In this document: piece after piece, positions 54,283 through 64,000 of the stretch
Layout of the letters: each line of letters begins with the position of its first letter
How positions within the stretch are numbered: position 1 is the stretch's first letter
NCBI GenBank assembly: GCA_015680685.1
Contig: MNCI01003361.1
Location: forward strand, 392,455 to 456,454
Origin: Gnetum montanum
Lineage: Eukaryota > Streptophyta > Gnetopsida > Gnetales > Gnetaceae
Direction of reading: 5' to 3'
DNA: 64,000 nt
Made by a program: the position numbers and the translations under genes
The notes under the pieces: model-generated
Database searches by the model: none
Told to the model about the DNA's origin: nothing
The model's input: only the letters and a program-made list of their open reading frames with translations

Positions 54283-57072
54283 TCATGTAGTTCCTAGTGG
54301 CAGTGGCTCCTCCATAGGTGCTTTCCCCTTGTCTTGTGCTCCAACTCTTGGGACTTGATGGCGTTGAAGTATGGCCTGGAGTTTCTCCTCTTTGGTTCGG
54401 GGGTCTTGCGCCATCCATGCTAATGTTCTGATGTTTGATGGAGTCAGCACTTTCCATGGGTAGGGTAGTTGTGAAAACATTTGATTTTCCTTGACATACT
54501 AGGCCGCAAACACCCATCGTTCCTCCTCGTAGGCTCTATCTTTGTCTCTATATTCTTGAAAATCCACAAGCCATTGAGCCAGATCTATTGTGATACCTTT
54601 TTGTCCTTGGTAGCTTCCCTTCACCACCTCAAGTTCAGAATTTGCAATCTCTAGTTTTTGCAATATCTTCTTACGTTCTGCAAATTCTGTTTCATATTTG
54701 ATGTAGGTGGTAGCTACCTGTTGCTCGAGCTCTATTCTTGGGTGCCCTGCTATTAACATGGCAAGGTTGGCATACCGCAGGTTTCCCAACTCTATGTATT
54801 TTGTAAGATCTTGGATTTGTAGGTCGTGGTTCTTAACTTCCACCTGGTGGACGAAGGCATATGTGTCCAATATGGCTCACCAATCAGTGTGTTGAGCACT
54901 AATAGCGTTGATGTGGCCCTTGGCCATATGGATCTCCTTCTCAAGGATCTATTTGTGCATCCCCACCTGGTCTTGGAAGTGCTCCTTTAGCTTTTCATGT
55001 CGTTTAGCCTCATTTTGCCATGCGCTTATTTCAATAGCTATCTTTTGGCGAATGGCGTGTACCTCCTCCATTGAGAGGGTTCAATTCTCCCTGGCTAAAC
55101 GACTCATGTCTTGGTTGACTCGGATGAATTGTTTTCGCAATTGATGAGAGTGTTCTTTGAGAACATTCTTTTACTTCTCCACAAAGGTTAACCAAAGGTT
55201 GTCGGCAACAAGCTACTTGTTTTCCTCTTGTCAGGCCTTAAGTGCCTTGTTATGTGCATGAGTTTGCACCTGTGCTATAGAGGCATCCCAAATAGCCTTC
55301 TCTTTTTCTTCTACCACCTTCTTATTCTCCATTAGTAGTTTGGTTAGTTGCTTAGTTTTGAAATTGTCCAGTTGGTCTGCGGGAACAAATTGCAAAGGGT
55401 CCCGCTGTGCTGCTTGTAAGGCCATGAGCTTTTCTTGCAATTTTTGCACCTCTGCTTCAGCATGCTCGGCCCTCACCTCTATCAAGACCAACTTCCCCTT
55501 AGTGGAAATGAGGTCTGATTAAATTGTTGTAACATCTTGAGGAATGTCAAACAAGAATGTCATTACTTGTCCTATTTGTAGCAATCGATCAAGTGCATCC
55601 TCATGTTCCACAGGAGTCATTGAGGTTCTAGCCAAAGTTTGAGCATCTCATGCTCCTATGAGATATGCCAGTGGCACAATAGGTACATTGAACAATTCTT
55701 TAATGTGATCTGCGACCATTTCTGTGGCTCCCGCTACATCTTGGTGTTGCATGACTACCATTGTGGCCCCTTCACCAGTTTCTAATTGCACTTGGAAAGA
55801 TGCAACATTTCTCGAGATCTGTTGTGACCAAGTACTTTCCCCTCCTCCTATATGGATGGACACTTCACCCCTTGCACGATCCAAAGAAACCATGGGCTGT
55901 ATGGCATTGTCAATGACGTGAAATAGATTTGCATCATCACGACTTCCCCAACTAATTGTCTTAGCGATGGTCCTAAGATGGCTCATCGACGGTTTGTAAT
56001 CTTGCAACGGTGATGGTTGATCCTGGCTCGTGCTAGGTCCTACTTCCTATTGTTGGCTGGGTCCCGTACTTGGAAGTTGGTTGGGTCCTACAAGTTGAGT
56101 TGTAGTTGTTCCAACTATCTGTTCTTTTTCTTGTTCTGGTCCCAGCATCTCACCAGTGATTTTCCTTGCGGCTGGTGGCTTTAACAATTCAGCATATGAA
56201 GCATTTTGGGCTTTTTGGAGGACATCATTAGTGTATCCCCTGATACCAACACATCGGCATAGCTTCTTGATAAGGCAAGGGAAGGGCAACGCCATCTTCC
56301 TTGTCTTCTATTCCTCAAACCATCTCAGGATCTTCGTAAAGTATAGATGAGGCAAGTTAGCTTTAACCTTTTCCATCAGCACTGCACATCCTCTTGTCAC
56401 ATATGTTGAAATTCTTTTTAAGCCCTTTATGGGGAAGAGGTGATAAGTTCCTATTTTATAATAAATCCTTTCTTCCATCGTCAACTCTCCAAACGTCTTA
56501 TCTTCCTTGCCATATGCCCTTTCCAACCAAAGTCATCGCACATCAGGGTTTGAACGGGTAGACAATTGAGCAACCTTGGGCCCTATATTTGGAAGGTTTA
56601 ATACTTCTGAAATGACCTGCATAGAGAAATCAACTATCACACCACAAATGTTAATGTTGGTGCCTTGTTCTTTATTGTGCTAGAATTGGTACGTTTCCCC
56701 AAGGTACCAGGCACCGCTTTTAGAGAGGATAGGCCATAAGGGAGACCCTTTGAGGTGGTCCCTAATAGCCTTAGAAGCAAACTCTATGAAAGATTCAAAA
56801 TTTAATTCCACAATCACCGTAGTGAATGTGGACCTCTCGTGGATAGCCTAAACATAATCCTGGGACAACGTGAGATGTCCCTATTCAGGTGTTGCTGCAG
56901 CTCCTCCTTCTGCCTACCTGGACTGTACAGTAGCAGGGTCCTCTTGATGAATGCTAAATGATTGTTTCTCTTGCTCTACATGTTGTTCGGCAGGGACTTA
57001 TTCTTTGCCTCTCCTAGGTCGTTTACTTCCACCTTGAGCAGGACCTTCCTATTGTCCACATTTCGGGGCCAT
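54283..57072 (-). pseudogene. A4 third ORF: 929-codon plant-transposon-like/coiled-coil protein
   Basis: A single register from the ATG at 57072-57070 to the stop at 54285-54283, interrupted only by stop codons (roughly fifteen), no frameshift. Residues about 1-90: basic/proline-rich. About 130-285: NINICGVIVDFSMQVISEVL, then a helical region ending ALPFPCLIKKLCRCVGI, a pattern I associate with the putative plant transposon protein family. About 360-440: block ending GEGATMVVMQHQD. About 525-860: long coiled coil (EVQKLQEKL; LRYANLAMLIAG; QKLEIANSELEVV). About 865-900: conserved PYPWKVL and WMAQDPRTKEEK. It is the best template for A1 and A2. Role unknown; a structural or envelope-position protein is possible. 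Confidence 0.78.
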
Positions 57073-59010
57073 CTGCAATCACATGGGGCTAAGCGTTAGT
57101 ACGGTTGTTTTTGAAGTTAAGTTATACCTTATTACTTGCCTTAATTAATTAATTTATTTTATCTCCGTGTGATGTTTCCTGAAACATTATAATAGTGAAT
57201 CATTTTTTACTTAGGTGGTTTCCAATTTTAGTTTCTTGATGTACCTAAAGGGATGAAATTATTTTCAGCACAATTATTCTTAATACTATAACTAATTACC
57301 CTTGATAATGTCCTTTGGGTGATGAAAAATTCCAAAAAAGGTATGTGCTATGTGTCCCTCCCCCATGACTAATCTGAACACTCTAGGTTCAAGTAGGTTT
57401 AGACGAAATAAAAATCAGAGTACCAGCAAGCGAGATATAGGTAGAAAAGCAAGGGTCTCACAATCGCAAGTCATAGAGAAAAATTCAAAAAACTCCCCCA
57501 TGTGAATTGTGAAAAATGATGTTAAGTGTTNGGGGGGGGGGGGGGGGGGGGGTGTGGTCACCTATTTATAATTTGACGGGATGCGATATCTCGGCTTTAG
57601 TGATATTAGGCACAATGAAAGATACCAAATTTTTAAAGATATTTTTATATCTTTTTTTTTTGAAATTGAAGTTGTAAACGTAGGACATTAGGCTATTGTT
57701 AAGAGGTTCTAGGGTAATTCAATTAGTTCGAAAGGAAAAAATAATTATGATGGTGTGGAATTTATCAATAAGGACCTCAAATGGGAGAAAAAGGCTCTGT
57801 GATGGTTCATAGGAACGTTGAATTGGAGGGATAGTAATAAGGGAAAGAAGATTGTTGGCAATATGCTAAGGGTAATAGATGGTGTGTGTGAGTTGTTTCG
57901 TGAGTGAAAATTACAAAAGATTACACAAGTGGGTCCTCCCCAAAGCAGGTTCCAACCTATAATGCCCTTGTGTAACCACACTTAAAAGTGTTCGTGGGCA
58001 CTAGAAGGGTTAAATGTAATCTGCACTGATTCCACAAAACACAACCACGTAAATATCACTGGAATGAGGTAAGGATTCTACGCTACATGAGACATAAGTA
58101 ACAATTACATGAACAACAAGAGGAGATGGGGTATAGAAGGGATCGTAGAGATTGGGACATAAGGTAATCGACCCAGGGCACAATGAATCCTGTGTGAAAA
58201 GCATGATTAGCGTGTCATTAACCTGTCATTCCAAGATTAGGACCAAGCCCATTCCTCTAATTAGTGACACTGCATTGTTTCATCCCATGATGAGCAACTA
58301 TGAGAGTATCAAAAAAACAAGGCGTACAATTACTTGGCATTTTATTCAAGGGAGGAGTGATTTTTGCTTTGTGGTACTTTTCTCTCTCTCTCTCTCTCTC
58401 TCTCTTTTCTTCTCTTTTTTTCGATTGCTAAATCCAAAGAAGTGACCAACCTTCAAGCATGGGTGCATGTCTTTCCAATGGAACCTCTTAGAACATCATT
58501 GGATTTTTGAGTGCCTTTTGATTACTCGTAATCCCATTTTGCATTAGATCTACAAGGATCTTAGTACAACCACATTGTGTGATAACTCTCACAGACGTCA
58601 CCAAAGAGAACTCGCAAGTTCCCTTGATGTCACATCCTAATCATTTCCTCTTGATCCATCCTTCTTCATTCCAGAAACAATGAACACAAAATTAATTTTA
58701 AATTTTTTAAAAAGTCAAGAATATCATTGTACCCTCGAATAGAACCTCTTATTTGTAGAGTGGATGAGTGGGTGTAATGGGCTCACTGTCCAAATAATTG
58801 ATCACTTGAGACTTGACAACATAGAACACACCTCAACCAACGAGCCACATGAGTGTTTTCTTCATAGTTGAGATTACTTGTAAAAACCTAAAAAGATAAA
58901 AAGATAAAAAAATAAAACAAGAAATTGAAAAATGAAAAACTGGAAAACAAAAAGTTGTAAAATTAAAGAAAAATGAAAAATATTTATTAATCCTGCTTGG
59001 TATTAAAATG
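57073..59010 (-). other. A4 spacer between purine tract and third ORF
   Basis: Non-coding. Contains the leader block shared with A1 and A2 (about 57485-57530), the promoter-like block at 57563-57606, the GGGTCCTCCCCAAAGCAGG block (about 57930), a (CT)n run (58381-58404) and an A-rich stretch (58890-58980). An N followed by 21 G (57531-57552) is probably a sequencing or assembly fault. Confidence 0.55.
57563..57606 (-). promoter_or_regulatory. Internal promoter-like block upstream of A4 third ORF
   Basis: On the - strand two GATATC-like words (complement of 57585-57590 and 57601-57606) precede a TATAAATA box (complement of 57563-57570), about 490 bp upstream of the third ORF start. The A4 LTR has GATATC words before its TATAAATA (54005-54065), whereas A1 has TCGATG words in both its internal block and its LTR. 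The internal block thus matches the LTR of its own copy. Confidence 0.5.
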
Positions 59011-59027
59011 GAGGATATCCCCCATTA
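59011..59027 (-). promoter_or_regulatory. A4 internal purine tract at pol-end position
   Basis: Complement of GAGGATATCCCCCATTA; on the - strand TAATGGGGGATATCC. It corresponds to the pol-end purine tract of A1, A2 and A3, and here it directly follows gag text, marking the pol deletion junction at about 59030. Confidence 0.45.
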
Positions 59028-59029
59028 CT

Positions 59030-60305
59030 AAACAGTTGAGTATGACAAGGATTAATAAATAAGAGATGAGGATCCTTGCATGTTGGGAACATTGAAACTT
59101 GGTCATACCTACCCCATTGGGGTTCACACACTTGATTGTAGTAAGTGTAGTGAGGAAATTTATAAGATGTGGTTCCTAGATAAAGAGTTGACCCACTATG
59201 ATACTTGGGACCGTAAAATGGTATGCAAGGATTAGGATGTCACTTTCCATGGCTATATTCATTGGGTTGTATGGTGGTTGGAGTGTTAATTGGTGGCCCT
59301 GATGAAGTAACATGAGGTGTTGGGTTCGAAGATAAGGATGCACACAGTGTTGGACTTGTGTTGAGTTGGAGGATGCAATGGCCTTGGAATTGTGTTGTCA
59401 CTTCCTATGATCATTTCTAAAGAAGGGATGCCTTCGATGTTGCTGAGGTCTTTCACTGCTGTTGGCAATAGTAGCACAAGTAACGTTCGAGGGTTGTTGC
59501 TATGGTGAAGACACCTTAGGAATAGTTGGTGGCAATGTAGAAGGAGGGAAAGGATGAGAATGTTGAAAATTAGGAGAAGTTTGAGGTACACAAGGTGGTG
59601 GTTGTGTTGAGGACATGGGCTAATAGTATTGGGGAGAATGATAATACGGTGAGATAGAGTATGTTGGCCCAGTTGGAGAAACAAGGTATTGGACTAGATA
59701 AGCATTTGGATTCGGATAATATGAAAGGTGTTTCCAGTTTAGGGATGGTTTCCCCCACGATTGGGATTGTTGCCACTGTGATCAAACATAGTATTTCTAT
59801 ATGAACTCTAGATGTAATGTGCTTCCCCAATGCTCATATAAATGTAACAAGATTGGGCATTATCTCTTAGGGTGATCGTACAGGCAAATGTTGCATTCAT
59901 ATGTATGATCGGCAGTTGAGCTCTTATTTTCTTCATTCCTTCTTTCTGAATGTCTAATGATATTTTTTCCCGCTTCTTGGGTTATCAAAACTCTATCTCC
60001 AATAATATCAATAAATTCTTCATACTTTTTATGTGTCCATTCCAGCATCTTATTGATCTTTGACTTGACTTTTTCTAGTGATTGTTGTGTTGGCAAAGAT
60101 GATTTTTCCTCCTTGAGATAGGTTGATTTCTCCTTGTTGTGATTATGGACCTTTGTTAGGTTGAGATTCTGGTCCCATTGATGTTTTTCAACACTCTCCC
60201 ATCTAGCCATTTCTCCTTCTTCTTTTGCTACTCACTTAATAAGCTCTTGGACTTGATGGGTTCGTAGTTCGTATAGTTGACCTTGGGCATACATCCCTAA
60301 GGTCT
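59030..60305 (-). pseudogene. A4 gag remnant (C-terminal half)
   Basis: From 60305 down: GMYAQGQLYELRTHQVQELI (about 60295-60240), the end of the gag core as in A3 (about 29450); a charged helical part (60210-59930, open frame); the zinc knuckle CNICLYDHPKR then a stop then C (about 59890-59850), the best preserved spacing in the window; and a P/S/Q/Y-rich tail to about 59040. The N-terminal half is missing at the 60305 junction with B. Confidence 0.72.
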
Positions 60306-61704
60306 CTTTACAAGGTAGATGTGAAAGGATTTATCCTTTTGTGATGGATAGATCATCAATAGTTATACCAACTCTTTCTTAAGGTTTTCAAGGGCTTTTG
60401 GCATTGAGCTATCCACTCATAGTGAACTCATTTCTTGAGAAAGTGTTGCGTGGGTTGTAACTTATCCATGAGCCTAAAGATGAACCTATAGATAAATTAT
60501 AATCTATCTTATAATCCCAAAAGCTTCTTAATGTTAGTTGGTGCTACTAAGTTGGAAATAGCTTTAACCTTATCAAGATTGACACGTATCCCTACTTCAG
60601 ATACTATAAAGCTAAGAATGTTATTGATTTTGACACTAAAGACATATTTCTTAGGATTAATCCTAAGCTCATTCTTGAGGCATCATTCAAGTAAAAGGTC
60701 TAGGTCATGTGCATGGTCTTTGGCCACTTTGGACTTAATAGCTATATCATTTACATGGTCATTGAGCAAACCTAGCATATAATCACTAAAGATATATATC
60801 ATAGCTCTTCGGTAGGATGCTCATGCGATCTTTAGGCTAAAGGACATCATGGTATAATGAAAGGTACCCCAAGGGGTCATGAAGGTTGTACTGAGTTCAT
60901 GTTATGGATATCCCAAAAACCCATCCATGAAGTATAATGAGCCATGTCCAGCTATAGTATCGATAAATTGATCAATACTAAATGAAGGAAAATCTTCTTT
61001 GATGGATGCCTTATTCAAGTCTCAAAAATCAATGAAAATATGTATACTCCCATTTTTCTTAGGGACTACCACTATGTTGGACATTAATTCTACATAATCA
61101 ATAGCTCTAATAAAACCAGCCTAATATAGTTTTATGATTTCATCACAAACTGCGAGGGTTAAATTAGGTTTGGTCTTATGAATTTTTGCTTAATTGGTCT
61201 AATGCTATGATTGAGGATGATGTTATGTTAGACTAAACATGAATCTAGACTTGGCATATCTTTCTATGACCAAGTGAAGACCTTAATGTTATCTTTTAGG
61301 ACCTTGGTGATGCCTTGAGCATGTTGAGGTTCTAGTGAGAAACTTAATTTCAAGGTTTTCTCCTCACCACTATGTGTCATGATAAGAAGTTCAACTAGAG
61401 AGTCTTTAGTAATGTCACCAGCCTCAAGATCAAGAATTTTAACTAGGTTTTTAGGCCACTTTAGATTCTCTATTGAGGCTATGTGGTTAATAAGACTCTC
61501 AGGCTCAAGGTCTAGATAATTAGGATCAATACATTGTTCAACATCACTATGGTGCCTACTTAGGTTCAATGGCAAGGTGATGTACTTCCAAGTGTCCATA
61601 CTCCAATCTTGCATATCAACAATAAGCACATTAACTGGCACCTGGGTAAGAATGAGTAAATAATGCCAACATGATATATAATACTTTAGTAAATATGTAA
61701 ACAC
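60305..61704 (-). pseudogene. B reverse transcriptase and start of RNase H
   Basis: From 61704 down: linker with LEAGDITKDSLVE (about 61430), matching C; RT with FIRAIDY (about 61105), FMDGFLGY (about 60925) and the catalytic box as HVND (about 60757-60746) instead of YxDD; connection domain; and the first RNase H strand (SFHIYL, about 60330), where it is cut. The first 147 codons are open. A plausible 3' splice site (TACTCATTCTTACCCAG then exon from 61641, - strand) precedes conserved coding. Heavily decayed. Confidence 0.8.
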
Positions 61705-62270
61705 ATGTTATTTTAATGTCAAACAAAATGCAAACAAGGTCAACCAAATCTTTAAGAGTTAGGTGAAGATAAATAAGATTGAATAAAGGTCAAAATAAGC
61801 CCAAAAACCATAAAAGGATGAAAAATAAGGCCAAATATGATCAACTATAGTTACACTTTAGTTAGTTTTAGGCATTCGTAGGCCATAGTTACATGGTGTC
61901 AAATGATGGTAAAGAATGGTCAAACCCCATTACTTGACATCAATCAAATGATAAACAAGGGTTAATAGAGGTCATGATAGAGAAAATAAGGTAGATATGG
62001 TGAAACTAAAGTGATGTAGTAGCTGCATGAGCTCAACTAATGGTAATAAAGGTCAACACTGCATAACTAGGTCAAAACAAGTTAAAACATCATGAAACTA
62101 GGTCAAATTCATCAAAGTGGAATACATGTGTTACAACATGATCAATATTAGTCAAACAAGTTTAGATTTTACCAGTTTTAGGCCTTTTTAGGCCATGATA
62201 TAAGGCTATAACGTTAACATGGGAACTTGGGCACATGAGTAGGCTATTTCAGGGTTGTTTAAGGTAAAAT
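61705..62270 (-). other. B PR-RT spacer, near RT
   Basis: Non-coding. Contains two spaced copies of a GTTTTAGGC core (about 61865: AGTTTTAGGCATTCGTAGGCC; about 62179: AGTTTTAGGCCTTTTTAGGCC) that match the repeat unit of C at 48290-48600. So B and C share repeats in the same interval. TCAAA-rich text dominates the rest. Confidence 0.5.
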
Positions 62271-63235
62271 GAACACCTTTTCTGATGACTATGTTGGGTT
62301 CTACTGGTGACTACACTAGCCTAATGTAGTCATGCATTCCCTAATGTAGTCAATAGTAATGGATAGTTTCCATGGGTTAGCATGGTCACTTTTAGATTCT
62401 TAATGGCCCAAATAGCTGGTGCAAGGGGTTGGTATTGAGGATGGGTAAGTTTTGGATCTGTTTTCTACCTTCCAAAAGTTGAAGATGATGTTTCCATTGG
62501 TGACTATGCTAGGCTAGCATAGTCAAGGTAGTCCCCAATATGGTCACATTGAATAAGTAAATTCATGGGCCTTTTAGGCTAGAATTAGAGCTCTACTAGC
62601 TACTTAGGGTAGTGTAGGCTTTGGAAGGACTAAATTGAATGCTTAGAGATCAAATTTGGGTAATGGAAGTGGGTTTTATGACATTTCCCATTAGAATACA
62701 TTGGTCCAGTGTAGTCATGCATGGTGTTAGTGTAGTTGAGTGGAATGTAATGTTTCTAGGGCTAAAATAGAGTGACATTGTAGCTAGATTGAGTGGGATA
62801 GGGTTCTAGGCTTCTTGAGTTGGTTTTGGGTCATTTTGAATGGTATAATGCTGGTAAACCTTGCCACTAAACATGTTTTCACTATGACTAGGCTTCCCTA
62901 GTGTAGTCATGTATAAAATATGATTTTTGGTCAATTTCCATGCCTAATTGACCATGCTAATTAACTTTCAAGATCATTGGTACTACTGGTTAGGGTTTTG
63001 ACATCAAAATTATCAATTCTAGTGGTTGTTTGGGTCTTGGAAAGGTCAAATACCTCTTGACTATGTTGGCCCATCATAGGCATGTAATTTCCAATGTAGT
63101 TGAGAGGTTTTTGATAAAAAAGGATGAATTTTGGCTTTTTTCCCAAGGTTTTCAAGTCTTAGTAGGCTTTGACAAGGTTATAGGTCTTTCTTGGAGTCAA
63201 TATGGCTTGGGAATGAATTGATTTGGACTCCCAAA
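62270..63235. repeat. Decayed repeats in B spacer
   Basis: At least five irregularly spaced copies of a block like GTGACTA(C/T)RCTAGCCTA then TGTAGTCATGCA, near 62300, 62490, 62700, 62880 and 63060. They are older relatives of the clear array that starts at 63235. Confidence 0.65.
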
Positions 63236-63827
63236 TAACAATAGAAATGGAAATGAAAATGGAAATAGAAATAGAAATGATAATAGAAATGGAAATGGAC
63301 TATTTTGGGGTTTTTCATGTGAACTACACTAGGCTTCACTAGTGACTATACTAACCTAGTGTAAGCATGTAATTCCTAGCATAGTCAGCCTTGGAAATGA
63401 AAATGAAATTGGAAATAGAAACAAAAATAGATTTTTATAGGGAATTTTCATGTGAACTATGGTGGACTTCATTAGTGACTAGGTTGGCCTAGCATAAGCA
63501 TGCAATTCCCAGTGTAGTCAACCTTGGAAATAGAAACAAAAATGAAAATGAAAATATAAACTTAAATGAAAATGGAAATGGACATGAATTACTTTGGGTT
63601 TTGCATGTGAACTATGCTGGGCTTCACTAATGACTATGCTAGCCTAGTGTAGGCATGCAATTCCCAACTTACTTAGCCTTAGAAATGGAAACAAAATTGG
63701 AAACAAAAATAAAAATATAAACAAACATGGAAATGGACTATTTTGGAATTTTTCATGTGAGCTACACTATCTTCACTAGTGACTATGTTGGCCTAGCATA
63801 GGCATGAAATTCCCAACATAGTCCCAC
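63235..63827. repeat. About 145-bp tandem repeat, 4 units, in B spacer
   Basis: Units start near 63235, 63391, 63534 and 63679 and the last ends near 63827. Each has an AAATGGAAAT-rich part, then TTTTTCATGTGAACTA, then GGCTTCACTAGTGACTAT, GGCCTAG and GCATGCAATTCCCA. The words CTACACTGGCC, TTGGAAATGGAAA and AATTCCCAACA also occur in the B LTR U3 (24600-25080). Confidence 0.88.
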
Positions 63828-64000
63828 TTACTAATTTCATCACTGAGTGAAAGGAAAGTGGTGCATGGAAACTAGGATTCCAAGGTGGACACCTAGGTTT
63901 AAGTGGGTCTTCTTGCCTTGAACTTGCAAAAATCATTCTTTTTTTTCTCACTTCCTAGCTATTGCACCCAAGTTTGAAGCTCTGTACCTGCTACTACCAC
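63828..64000. other. End of window, B internal, unassigned
   Basis: No coding or repeat recognised. By the nesting model it lies in the B spacer towards protease. Confidence 0.3.

Larger units (their letters stand above)
34502..60305 (-). mobile_element. A4: pol-less family A element, interrupted by C, 5' end lost
   Basis: On the - strand: gag remnant (60305-59040), purine tract, spacer (59010-57073), third ORF (57072-54283), purine tract, 3' LTR (54091-53958 plus 35175-34502). C sits within the LTR with a 5-bp duplication. Pol is missing: gag C-terminal text passes to the pol-end purine tract near 59030, a different junction from A3. The gag start, primer site and 5' LTR are absent, cut at about 60305 where B RNase H begins. 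The likely history is insertion into B followed by a deletion spanning the A4 5' end and B RNase H. Confidence 0.75.
23784..64000 (-). mobile_element. B: Tat/Ogre-like element split by A3 and A4, runs off the window
   Basis: Pieces that belong to B, in - strand order: PR-RT spacer with tandem repeats (64000-61650), RT and the start of RNase H (61704-60305), integrase start (34501-34293), rest of integrase (27336-26290), 3' region (26280-25243), 3' LTR (25242-23784). The intervening blocks are A3 (27337-34287) and A4 with its own passengers (34502-60305). Joining 34293 to 27336 restores integrase coding across the A3 target duplication. B and C share LTR blocks, PPT flanks and RT sequence, so they are one family. 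Gag, PR and the 5' LTR are outside the window. Confidence 0.72.

Noticed and set aside
58381-58404. (CT)n run as a regulatory element
   Set aside because: A simple microsatellite; similar short CT runs occur in the same spacer of A1 (5159-5171), so it is element-derived slippage.
1-64000. Bacterial operons, rRNA genes or phage genes
   Set aside because: No Shine-Dalgarno-led gene series or rRNA motifs; all recognisable coding is from plant LTR retrotransposons.

Overview
This window is plant nuclear DNA from a large, repeat-dense genome. The evidence is Ty3/gypsy LTR retrotransposons of the plant-specific Ogre/Tat/Athila type, tRNA-Asp-like primer sites, a spliced gene with plant-type GTAAGT donors, and decay dominated by C-to-T/G-to-A changes. 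I cannot name the species. I see no host gene, rRNA, tRNA or CRISPR array. Nearly all of the 64 kb is explained by nested, decayed retrotransposons.

Layout. Family A (Athila-like, LTR about 0.9 kb with TGATGA...TCATCA ends, tRNA-Asp primer site, a third ORF downstream of pol) is present as: A1 (1-10485, + strand, 5' end outside the window), a 5' stub A5 fused to the A1 LTR (10486-10700), A2 (11192-23783, - strand), A3 (27337-34287, + strand, both LTRs, pol deleted) and A4 (34502-60305, - strand, pol deleted, interrupted). Family B/C (Tat/Ogre-like, longer LTRs, a long spacer between protease and reverse transcriptase) is present as B (from 23784 past the window end, - strand) and C (35176-53952, - strand, 18,777 bp, two LTRs of 1,247 bp, 5-bp target duplication ACTAG). 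D (about 38186-41432, + strand) is a younger gag-pro fragment with one LTR and the assembly gap.

Nesting order, oldest to youngest: A2 was hit in its 5' LTR by B; B was hit in its integrase by A3 and in its RNase H/integrase linker by A4; A4 was hit in its 3' LTR by C; C was hit in pol by D. The joins are supported by target duplications (A3, C) and by integrase coding continuity across A3. Everything from 23784 to 64000 therefore sits inside one A2 LTR.

Notable content. (1) Family A has a third ORF of about 929 codons (whole, though with stops, in A4 at 54283-57072) with a plant-transposon-like N-terminal domain and a long coiled-coil C-terminal half. It persists in the pol-less copy A4. 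(2) Element C carries, antisense to its own genes and between protease and RT, a multi-exon gene (about 44565-48154) with consistent splice sites. (3) Short motif arrays in each LTR's U3 recur inside the same element, in two A copies next to a TATA box upstream of the third ORF, which suggests a second promoter. (4) The U3 of A3 and A4 carries a 14-bp-period GATATC array. (5) Tandem repeats occupy the PR-RT spacer of both B and C. Nearly all ORFs are broken by stops; the main intact one is the protease ORF of D (38196-39053).
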